64,000 bases of DNA. Origin: Thelonectria olida (lineage: Eukaryota; Ascomycota; Sordariomycetes; Hypocreales; Nectriaceae). Below are positions 24,836-34,078 of this stretch, one piece after another. Within the stretch, counting starts at the first letter, position 1, and the number at the start of each line of letters is the position of its first letter. The notes under the pieces are model-generated. The model saw only the letters and a list, made by a program, of their open reading frames with translations. It was not told the origin of the DNA and searched no databases. A program made the position numbers and the translations under genes. The stretch covers positions 496,001-560,000 of the forward strand of contig JAGPYM010000004.1 of NCBI GenBank assembly GCA_020736575.1. The letters are read 5' to 3'.

Positions 24836-25495
24836 ATGTTGCTCTCCGAAGAACCCGGAACTGTAAAGCCCCCTCATCCATGATCCTGCCTCCTAAACAA
24901 CCCAACTAACACCCCGCAACAGCTCATCCACCACACCATCAACAACTTCAACATCCAGCCTGACAAGCTCGCCGTCGCCCGCGTCCAGGAATCCCTCTCC
25001 ACCCTCAAGCAGGCCCGCGACCTGCGCATCGCCGACGCCGAAAACTCGCTGCGCAAGCTCTCCCGCCAGCTCTCGACGCAAACCTCGCGCCACGACGACC
25101 TCGTCGAGGCCCACGCGTCCGCCGACCACGCCTCCAACATCGCCCGCCTCGACACGGTCAAGTTCCGCACCGCAAAGGCCGCCTCCGACGCCGAGAACGA
25201 GGCCGAGCGCCTGGCCCAGCAGGCCGCCGACCTCGCCGCGCGCCTGCAGGAGCTGGAGCTGCAGGGCGTCGAGGGCGACGCTGCCGCGCGACGCCGCGAT
25301 CCTGTGGACGACGAGGTGCTGCTGCGGTTGAAGGTGTACCGCAGCTTGGGCATCGACCTGGAGCGCGACGAGAAGGACGGCGAGTGGACCAAGGCGATTG
25401 TGCGCAACGATCGCAAGGGCGACGTGCATGTGGTCAACATGGACAAGAAGTTTTCGCGGTACTTTTACGCAAACTACTTTTGGCAGACGCTGTGA
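24836..25495 (+). CDS. spc24: Kinetochore protein Spc24
   Basis: Spc24 forms the inner end of the Ndc80 complex with Spc25 and links microtubules to the centromere. Two exons (24836-24862, 24923-25495) give 199 residues. The opening [20 protein letters not shown] matches the fungal Spc24 start. It is followed by a long heptad coiled coil (about residues 25-125; [40 protein letters not shown]) and a compact C-terminal globular domain ([53 protein letters not shown]) of RWD-like type. The intron 24863-24922 has a ctaac branch site and caacag acceptor. The size and domain order fit the family. Confidence 0.92.
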
Positions 25496-25946
25496 TTTGT
25501 GAAAAGGGGCATGGAAGTACGTATGGATGATGACGATCATGAACGGAGGCGATTCACGGCTTTGGACATGAAGCACAATGGGCGTTTTAAGGCGTTATAC
25601 TATACCAGGTGTATGTAATACGGCGATGACTTTTATCGTTAGGTAGTTGGAGTCTTATGGATGGATGAATCAAGCAGTAATACCATTGAACGCCTACACT
25701 CTTATTCAAACATAATCCCAAACATGATTTCTGTGTGTCTAGCCTTTGAGCTGAGAATATTGCACATTGCCTCCCAATCTGGTCATGATCATTGCCAGCC
25801 CTCATTAACGCCTTGAGTAATGATGAATTGCCCATTCCTTGCGTTTTGCTTTTATACCCCACCTTTTCAAAACCCGGACCATCATTAAATCGTAATGTAC
25901 ATGAACAACAAGTGACAATTTATTTGAGCGTCGTTCCCAAGTCAGT
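25496..25946. other. Intergenic region between convergent genes
   Basis: About 450 bases between the Spc24 stop and the stop of the minus-strand membrane-protein gene. It is A/T-rich, as expected of two 3' UTRs. I see nothing else. Confidence 0.6.
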
Positions 25947-26687
25947 CTATGTCTCGCAATGTCCCTGGGCCGGCAGCTTCTTGGAAACCTTGGGCGAGGA
26001 TTTGAGAAGGGGAAAGTAGCTGTCCACGAGGGCCTTTGACGAAAACGCAATGCGCGGCCCTGAGGGCGTCCGGGTCCTCCCGCTGTTGGGAGACGCTGAC
26101 GAGCGCTTGGTCTCGGGGCTGGGTGTGCGGCCCTTCATCATGAGATAGGGGCCCTCGCCTGGCGTGGTTGGCCCGGACGGGGAGAGATGATGGCTGCGGC
26201 CGTGGTATTGCTTGTCAGGCAGCTCGAGGCGCGAGTTCAACGTGGTCCAGACTTCATCGTCGCCGAGTCGCCAGCCGCCCACGCCCTCGAAGTCTCGCTC
26301 TGGGCCGATGCTGGGGACAAGGCCGAGAGCAGTCTCGCTGGCGGCGGGGGTGAGGGACGAAGTCGACAGGGCGCTGGAGCTGCGTCTCCGTCTCCGACGG
26401 CGCGCGGGCGTGGTCGAAGAAGCACTGCTGGATGAAGAGGAGAGCGTAGTAGGGACAGGGCGGAAGGCCTGAATCTGCGGGGGACGGGGCCGGTAGGGAC
26501 GAGGTCTGCGGCCGCCGAGATAGTGGGGGATCAGCGAGAGGGCGACGTCGATGTAGACGGCGAGGACGCGGAGGATTAGGACGGAGAAGGCGAGAGTGGT
26601 GGTGATGCCGGCGAAGACGGCGAGAGGGACGGTGACTATGAAGAGGAAAGGGACGACGAAGGCGTAGACGGGGTTTAGGAGCGCCAT
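25947..26687 (-). CDS. Small predicted membrane protein, function unknown
   Basis: A single-exon frame of 246 codons. The N-terminus is strongly hydrophobic, with about two membrane segments in residues 5-55 (NPVYAFVVPFLFIVTVPLAV, then ITTTLAFSVLILRVLAVY) and no clear signal-peptide cut site. The rest is hydrophilic and probably disordered, with Ser-rich and Arg-rich runs (LSSSSSSASSTTPARRRRRR) and Pro/Ser-rich phosphorylation-like sites (GRTPSPETKRSSASPNSGRT). I recognise no named family, though proteins with this layout are common in filamentous ascomycetes. A role at the ER or plasma membrane is a guess. It is divergent from the TatD gene. Confidence 0.75.
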   Translation of the reverse strand: MALLNPVYAFVVPFLFIVTVPLAVFAGITTTLAFSVLILRVLAVYIDVALSLIPHYLGGRRPRPYRPRPPQIQAFRPVPTTLSSSSSSASSTTPARRRRRRRSSSALSTSSLTPAASETALGLVPSIGPERDFEGVGGWRLGDDEVWTTLNSRLELPDKQYHGRSHHLSPSGPTTPGEGPYLMMKGRTPSPETKRSSASPNSGRTRTPSGPRIAFSSKALVDSYFPLLKSSPKVSKKLPAQGHCET

Positions 26688-28514
26688 AAGAAAGGTGTGT
26701 TTGCAGGACCAAAGAGGCTGAACAAATGGAGGGGGGATCTAGTTGAAAGATGGGGTGATTCTTGAAGGAATTACAGAGAGGGAGAAGGGTGGTGGTGGCG
26801 GTGGTCGTATATGAAGAGGGTGAGGTGATGTAGGTGCTTGAATGGGTAGCAGTGACTGGGCCGTAGTGAAGAAGATTGGTAACATTGAAACGCTACATGA
26901 CAACCCCTCAGCCGATTCGTCAAGCGATGTCGTGAACCAAGATACGGACAGAACAGGAATATGCAGAGATGGATGGGAGAAGCAAGATTGCGGCGTTGAT
27001 GACTCTGGTGAGGGTTGTCTTATCAGCAGCAGCCCAAGAGGAGGGGGGAGGGGCGGGATTGGCTGAAGAGGGGTTGTGCGGAGGGTGGTGAAGGGGGAAT
27101 TGAAACACCAACAATCGTGGGGAAGAAGGAAATGGTGGTCTTGAATATGTAGGTCGGTATGAAAGGAGATGGTGGTGGTGGTGGTTAGATAGAGTTGGGT
27201 GCGGAGAATCGAGACACTACGAGGCGCAATCACATGTCGGTGGCGTGGCTTCAAAAAAGGAGGACAACTGCCGATTCCGTCTTATTTTTGCTCGCACCCA
27301 GAGGTCGAGAAGAAAGCGACGGCGCTTGGCGCGTGCGGAGGCGTCATCCGGAGGAGACAAACTCTGTGGAAGGTTCCGAAGAGATGGAATGGACGAATAC
27401 GTTGTTGCGAGTTGGCTTGGTGAGAGCGATAGAGGTGCAAGGCATCACCTCATCGAGAGCCAGTGAGGCTTCTATTTTGAAGTCGATGTGAGAGTGACAC
27501 AAACAGTCACAGTGACATTGTTTCTATTCCCCACCTCTTGAACGGCCATGTCACATGAGGCCGAGGAATGAGATACATTCTTTACTGCAAATAGCACAAA
27601 AGGAAATGGAGGCATAGAGACAGACAAGACCACCACAGCTTGGCCGAGCAGAACTAGGGGAACTGGATCCTTGAATCCCCGACCCTGTCTCACCCCGTTC
27701 TGACAGCCGAAGCGGCGGGTGCCTTTGTGCGGGCGGACTTTGCCGCGAAACTGTTACAAGCAATGCACTATGATGCTTTGATGATGGGCGATGATGGGCC
27801 TCGAGATCTTCTAGCAGTTAGCTGCAGACATATTTGCATTGAAAGGCAAACGCAATCACTCCAAGTGCTTATCACCCATGGGTTCCCCTGCCATCGTCTG
27901 CAGAGGAAAGATATCCAACGACGTGCCGTTATCAACGATCGTCCAAAGCCCACCAAGAAGCCCCTGCCCTGCTCTCTGGACGAGAAAATCAGCCGGTGAC
28001 TTGCATATGCAGCTTCAAGGCGTCCAAACCCCAGGAACTTGACCGATGGATGCCCCTTTTCCCCTTTGCAGCACCTCGGTGAGGGGTTGATGCCCCGTTA
28101 GCTCACCCAGTCGAGAAAGGACTTGCGGTGCATCTTGACCGGACCCCGACGAACGCCTTTGGCTACCCCGGATTTTCAAACGATGCCAAACGGCCGCAGA
28201 GGACTAATGATTAGCGATGGGTCCTAGTCTCCACCGAGAAAGACGTGATGTTATCGTCGCCCGTCCGTCGCTCGCTCCTGTGGGCTCCTTCCCCGCCAAT
28301 CCCACCCCCACTTGGCAATCGCACACCACCAACTCCAAAAGCTCACCATCGAGTTCCAGTTCTCTCACTGACATCACACACTCTCTCCCACTCAAGACGG
28401 CAGACATCGGGCCATCGACGCCTCCGTTTCAAGAAATCCGGGGAAATACCCACCTACCTTGCTTAACTAAGGTACCGTCACGGTAACTACCTCCTCAACG
28501 GCCCAGCGGCAACA
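26688..28514. other. Divergent intergenic region, membrane protein / TatD gene
   Basis: About 1.8 kb between two divergent starts. The strip next to the minus-strand gene (26690-27250) is rich in GGT/GGA repeats, i.e. pyrimidine-rich on the sense strand, and is probably its 5' leader. A palindromic block with caccta..ctaaggtacc lies at 28451-28476, just upstream of the TatD ATG. I found no further gene. Confidence 0.55.
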
Positions 28515-29834
28515 ATGTGCCAACAAGACGCACAACCGCGTGACAGTGTCACCACCACCACCACCACCACCGCAGCTCACCACGACAATGCCGCCGCCGC
28601 CGCCGCCGACAACACCCCGTTCCCCTGGCGCATTCCCGTTTGCGACGCCCACTGCCACCCCACCGACACCATGGCCTCCTTTGACCACTTCCCCGCCATG
28701 CACGCCGCGGCACTGACAGTCATGGCCACTCGTGCTCAGGACCAGGACCTCGTCGCCGACGTAGCAACCCATTACCCCGTGCCTGACCAAAACACCTTTT
28801 CCCTCCAGCAAACTACCGAATCCCCTTCAAATCCTCCCTTTGTCGTCCCCGCCTTTGGATGGCATCCCTGGTTCTCCCATCTCCTATACGACGACGAAGC
28901 TCCAGAGCCCACATACCGGCCCGTCTCAGCCACAACCTCCGCTTCCGCTTCCGCTTCCGGACCCGAACCCGGCCCCGGCCCCGGCCCATCCTCCGAAGAC
29001 GCCGCGAAAGCTGTCCACTACTCATCCGTCCTCACTCCCTCCCCCTCCCCCTCCTTCCTCGCATCTCTGCCCCCTCCAGTTCCCATCTCCTCCTTCATCT
29101 CCTCCACACAAGCCCGTCTCCTCGCCCACCCTCACGCCCTCGTCGGCGAAATCGGCCTCGACAAGGCCTTCCGCCTCCCGCAGGCCTGGGACCCCTCCGC
29201 CAAGAACGGCCGCGACGATGGACGCACCCCCGGCGGCCGCGAGGGCCGGACCCTCAGTCCTCACCGTGTGAGCATGGAGCACCAGCGTGTCGTGCTCGCC
29301 GCCCAGCTCAAGCTCGCCGCCCGCACCCGTCGAGCCGTCAGTGTCCACGGCGTCCAGGCCCACGGCATCCTGTACGACACGCTCGAAGCCACGTGGAAAG
29401 GACACGAGAAGGAGGTCATCTCACGCCGGAAGCGTCGTCTCGTAGCCGAGGGCGCCGAGGACTTCTCATCAGACTCTGAAGACGACTCCGGCGAGCCAAA
29501 ACCCTACCCGCCCCGGATATGCCTTCACTCGTTCAGCGCGGGCGTTGCGGTGTTGAAGCAGTACTTGCATCGAGCCGTCCCTGCCAAGATATTCATCTCG
29601 CTCTCCTCTGCAGTGAACCTGAGCACAGAAGCGACCCGTACCAAGACGGACGAGGTCCTGCGTGCTATGCCCGACAACAGGATCATTGTCGAGAGCGACC
29701 TTCACACTGCAGGCGCATCGATGGATGAGGCATTGGAAGAAATGTACCGACGAGTGTGTACGATAAAGGGGTGGCCTCTTGAAGAGGGTGTGGCGAGAAT
29801 AGCCAAAAACTACGAGGAATTCATCTATGGATGA
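28515..29834 (+). CDS. scn1: TatD-family metal-dependent hydrolase (Scn1-like)
   Basis: A single exon of 439 residues. TatD proteins are metal-dependent DNases or phosphoesterases of the amidohydrolase fold. The fission yeast relative Scn1 was named for interaction with the APC/C subunit Cut9. Metal ligands are visible: the His-x-His pair H46/H48 in VCDAHCHPTD, E212 in GEIGLD, H278 in SVHGVQAHG, H338 in CLHSFSAG and the Asp of IIVESDLHT (D395). Two low-complexity inserts are present: poly-Thr/Ala at residues 13-31, encoded by an ACC repeat, and a Ser/Pro/Gly stretch at about 140-162. An acidic insert (DFSSDSEDDSGEP) sits near 316-328. All catalytic positions are kept, so it is probably active. 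The substrate is unknown. Confidence 0.88.
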   Translation: MCQQDAQPRDSVTTTTTTTAAHHDNAAAAAADNTPFPWRIPVCDAHCHPTDTMASFDHFPAMHAAALTVMATRAQDQDLVADVATHYPVPDQNTFSLQQTTESPSNPPFVVPAFGWHPWFSHLLYDDEAPEPTYRPVSATTSASASASGPEPGPGPGPSSEDAAKAVHYSSVLTPSPSPSFLASLPPPVPISSFISSTQARLLAHPHALVGEIGLDKAFRLPQAWDPSAKNGRDDGRTPGGREGRTLSPHRVSMEHQRVVLAAQLKLAARTRRAVSVHGVQAHGILYDTLEATWKGHEKEVISRRKRRLVAEGAEDFSSDSEDDSGEPKPYPPRICLHSFSAGVAVLKQYLHRAVPAKIFISLSSAVNLSTEATRTKTDEVLRAMPDNRIIVESDLHTAGASMDEALEEMYRRVCTIKGWPLEEGVARIAKNYEEFIYG

Positions 29835-30238
29835 GAGGGGAGAAAACGTCGTAAAACATACACCATGTCTCTATCTATGTAGGTTAGAGTTGCATTGATT
29901 CACAAGCACTTGGCATAGAGAAAAAGGGGGTTTGTTATTGAACTTTGTATTGTTTTTTATCCTACTTCATATCACAAGAGGCTTCAATCGCTCATTTCAC
30001 CCATAACCCAAGAAAAATGCGACGCTAGAGAAAAACGACAAACAAAAAAAAAGAAAAGTCACCAGCCTATATGCGATATACAGCCGTTGGGAAAGAGCCC
30101 CTGGACAACAGATGTTGGAAATCAAAAAGGGGGGTTGGGGTATTAATGGACGCCCCCTAGAAAAACTCTAGTATGGAAAACGCAAGAACACCGGGAGATT
30201 TTACATGAGGAAAAAGTGACGAAACGATCGAGGAACGT
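29835..30238. other. Intergenic region between convergent genes
   Basis: About 400 bases between the stops of the TatD gene and the His/Pro-rich membrane protein gene. It is A-rich with homopolymer runs near 30040-30055. It contains 3' UTRs only, as far as I can see. Confidence 0.6.
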
Positions 30239-32390
30239 CTAGTTCTTTTTCGAGTCTCCGAGCACGTCGTTCGTGTTGGCTGCAGTTTCCGACGGCGTGT
30301 AGTCGGACGAGCCAGGTGTATATCCGCGGCAGCCGTCTGATACAACTGAAGAGTCGCACGTCTCATCATCGTAGGAAGGTAGACGCTCGTTGGGGACGAA
30401 ACCTGGGTAACCCGTCTCATTCTCGATGTGCTCAGGGATCATCGGGGGACGGGGAGGAGGGGGAGGAGGGGGCGGCGGTGGAGGTCCGTGAGGATGCTGG
30501 TGATGAGGATGATGAGGGGGGGGAGGAGGCGGCGGTGGGTGGTGGTAATAGTGAGGGTGCATGCGGTGAGCATTGCGACCCTCCTCGGCGGCAACAAGAC
30601 CCTCGACCATGAAAGCCGCCTCGCGGAACCGCGCAATCTCCTGCTCCATGGTAACGCTGTCCTCGCTGTCGGATCGGCCACGAAGCATGGACTCCTTCTC
30701 CTCATCATCAAAGTCGCCAGTCCAGCGGGCGAGAAGGCGCTGGAGTCTAGACTTGGGACGGTCGTTGCGGCGAGATCGTCGGTCGCTATCAGAGCGACGG
30801 ATGGCCCTGCGAATAGCACGGCGAGATTCGGGGGTGAGGCGGTTGATGCGGCGGTGAATGTAGGCGATGCCAATGACGGAGCAAATGGCGAGAGCAATGG
30901 CAGCCATGCCCAAGATCATGATGACAGGCTTAGGCTAGGAAATCATGTTAGCAAAGGAGTGGGAAAATCTACGGATTCAGAAACGTACTGGAGGACCATG
31001 GTGGTCGTGGCCATGTGGGCCGTGCTCGTGATGAGGCGGGCCGCCGTGATGGGGAGGATGTGGGTGGTTCTCGCCGTCCTTGGACTCCATGGGAGGGAAG
31101 TCGTGGTCGTGCTCTCCGTGGCGGTGTCCATGCTCTTCGTCCTGAGGAGGCGGGGGAGGATGGTCACCGTGGCCCGGAGGAGGGGGAGGAAGCTCGTCAG
31201 AAGGCTCATCATGGTCCGGGGGAGGAGGGAAAGGTCGCTCGTCTCCTGGAGGAGGAGGTCGCTCTCCGTGGTAGGGAGGAGGTGGGAAAGCTCCCTCGGG
31301 TGGTCCATGGCAAGGGGGGCAGAACGGAGGTCGGTGGTGAGGCGGAGCTGGGTGAGAATGGTTTCCGGGGAACTTGTGCTTGGGGGGTCCGTGAGGATGA
31401 TCTCCGTGGGGGCCAGGGCCGTGACCATGGGGACCGTGGCCGTGAAGCCATTCGGGGCAAAGGTTACCAGCAGTGTGCTTGACCTTCTCGGTGAGCGTGT
31501 GCACAACGCACTGGATGCTGTCGCAATCCCGGAGGGTGGCGAATCCGGGAGGGGGAGGGGGCGGTCGACGATGGCTACCGCCACGACCGCCAAAGCGCTC
31601 CTGGATGGCCATTTCCTTTTGTTCGATAAGTTCCATAAGTTCCGCAGCCTGGGCGTGAAGGAGTTCGAGCTCCTGGATCTGAGCCTCGAGCTCATCATCG
31701 GGATCGGGCATCTCTCCCTTGTGGTGGCCCTCACCGTTGCTCTTGTGAGTCTTCTCAAGGGCACCATGGAAATCGAGCACCAGAGCCGGAGACGTCTTTC
31801 GGAAAGTCAGAAGAAGTTCGGAGACGTCAACACTGTGGCCGTTGATCTTGTCGATGGCAAAGCGAAGTAGCTGGGCCTCGGGTTCCATATGGGTCATGAC
31901 ACAGGAGAGAAGCCAATGGGCGGTGACGGTCTTGTCGCCGACGCGGACGTCGCCAGAGCCAGAGCCGTGCTCATTGTAGGTGAGTTTATTTCCATTGATA
32001 CTGAGATCGGTTTCACCACAGATGTCCTCGGATTCTTCGACGTCGACTTTCAGGGCCTAAGAGATGAAGCGTTAGTGGACCAACCCACCATGGGCATGAA
32101 AAAGATTCGACGAAGAGCGAGAGTGGTGATTTACCAGACTTTCGATACCGTGACGGCCAGTAGGAACGTCAAAGTCAACTACAGCCAAAGGAGTTCTGGT
32201 ATCGGACTTTGAGTCTAAGATGTTGGTGTTAGTGTCTGAGCCGCTTGAGTGATTTCATTCCCTTGGCAGAGGCCCGTCAAGAGCAAGAGAAACCTGTGTA
32301 AGTGGCAAACTCACCGTGGGCGTTCAGGAACGAAGCCCTGGCCAGCGCCGGCGCCAGCAATAAAGCGGCAGCCTTGGTGAGGCCACGCAT
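30239..32390 (-). CDS. His/Pro-rich type I membrane protein, function unknown
   Basis: Four exons (32315-32390, 32135-32214, 30989-32056, 30239-30934) encode 639 residues. It begins with a signal peptide (MRGLTKAAALLLAPALARAS). A Cys-containing luminal or extracellular domain follows (EESEDICGETDLSINGN, VTAHWLLSCVMTHMEPE, a helical EAQIQELELLHAQAAEL, CDSIQCVVHTLTEK). Next comes a ~170-residue stretch extremely rich in His, Pro and Gly (HGHGPHGHGPGPHGDH, PPHHRPPFCPPCHGPPEG). One transmembrane helix (VIMILGMAAIALAICSVIGIAY) starts exon 4, after which a basic stop-transfer (RRAIRRAIRRSDSDRRSRR) leads to a cytosolic tail with poly-Pro and PSY motifs (NERLPSYDDE). The His-rich ectodomain suggests metal binding or a cell-wall role, which is inference. 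Introns are 32215-32314, 32057-32134 and 30935-30988. Confidence 0.82.
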
Positions 32391-34078
32391 GTTGGGCTAG
32401 GCCACCAGATTTCGAGTCGATGAGGGTATTGTCGTGGTCCCCCGTTTGGGAATGATGGCAGCCTGTTGATAGTCGAAGGGCAAGTGCTAGCGAAAACCCG
32501 AGACGGCTACGAATAAATCTGGGTCTAGGCAGGCGTGTTATTGATGATAAAACAGAAAGGAAAGATGTCAAGAGGGAGAAAACAAGGCGGAATAAAGGAA
32601 GAAAAGGAAGGTCGCCTGAGACGGGACGCTACGATGCAAATGTTCGATCAGCTGCGGGACATGGCGACGCCGATAAGGCGAGTGGGAGAAGGGGATTTTG
32701 AAGGGGACGCGCGGTGTCTGTAAGTGTCCGGTCTGTGCCCCCCGGAACACACACGGGGCAAGTGGGAGGATGCGGGAACTGCAACGAGAGCGTACGTAGG
32801 CCCTGTGGGTCCTTCTTTCCCGGGCCACGGGCCTAACTGAGTCGAGGTAGAGTTTTCTTACAGAGTACGAATTTGTACACGCGGAAGGAGAACCTCATTC
32901 ATCCAATGATTCCTTCCTCCGTTCTCAGGCCATTGAATTGTTATTGTACGTACCCAGGTACATACGCCCTTTGTGGCTCCTGTCCTTCCTGAAGCCAGCT
33001 CTCGTCTTTCATCTTCTGTTTCTTGGCGAAGACGGCAACAATCTAGACAAAAGGACGACGACGACAAAGCAAGCCATCTTCGCTCTCTTGCACCAGAAGC
33101 GGAACCATCTCAAAATTGCTGCGCAATCCCGTCATTCCCATCAACCCACTTCCCGACGCTGTGTCTCCTCCCCGGCCAATCAGCGCCAACCAGCTGACGA
33201 GTCCCTTTCCTCAGCCCCCCCACTCAGGCCAATTCTTCGTCATAGCCCGGAGCGCCCTCGTGCTAGTTAACGGGCTTGCAAGTTTAAGTGCACTCGACTC
33301 GTGGCCTCGTCCCGTTCGATCCCAACATAAAGTCCTACTTATTCAAACACGCGAACAGCCCTGTGATACTCTTTTAGTCTTTGACAAGGAAGAGAGACCC
33401 GGCCCTTCGTCCAAGAGAAGCTTGGCCCCTCGGCATCTCCAGCCGGCCCTAGTCCGATCATCCATGTCCTACCTCGGCGCACACTAGAAACAACGTGCCA
33501 ACCGCCAAGATCTCTTCCACGTATGACACTCCATTGGCTGTCGTAAATCATCTCGTCTTCCACGAACTCATTGCTCCATGAACGCGTACATCATGTACGG
33601 AGTACATATCAAATTAACCTTCCCTTTGCATTGTGCCTTGCAGGGACCCAGAACGTGGCTACACTGCCTCGATTGCAACCCAGATCAATCTCCAAATACA
33701 CATGCATATCAATACATAGCCCTACGAGTATGTGCTGAACTGTATGTCTGGCAGCCACTCCCGTAACCGTGCAGGCGTAGCCAATAATAGAATCCGATTC
33801 CTGCAAATCTCAAGTGTTCCTCCATTTGACTTGACTGTCCTGCTGGGGTGTCGTGGTATCCAAATCATCGTTAAAGCTCAACCAAATAACCCCTCCCATA
33901 TTTACACTGACAATATTGACACGGTTGCGATGTGTTCCACGAGCCAATAAAGCCGTCCTTGGCGAAAAATTACAAAAAACATTCCAGAACATGGACAAGT
34001 AAACTTGTCGCTTCGCGAGAAGAGTGCTCGTTGTCGTTGGTTCAACCCGTTTGAATGTTTCCTCCAACCTCGTTGTGT
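32391..34078. other. Intergenic region between tandem minus-strand genes
   Basis: About 1.7 kb. The first part (32391-33250) is probably the promoter of the His/Pro-rich gene. It includes CCAAT boxes near 33175 and a gtacgtacccaggtacatacg near-palindrome at 32946-32966. A perfectly mirrored ATGTAC-GGA-GTACAT site lies at 33593-33607. I found no gene. Confidence 0.55.

Noticed and set aside
30428..31870. Plus-strand frame of 480 codons opposite the His/Pro-rich gene
   Set aside because: It is antisense to long Pro/His/Gly-coding repeats, which suppress stops on the other strand. The minus strand has a signal peptide, spliced exons and a membrane helix.
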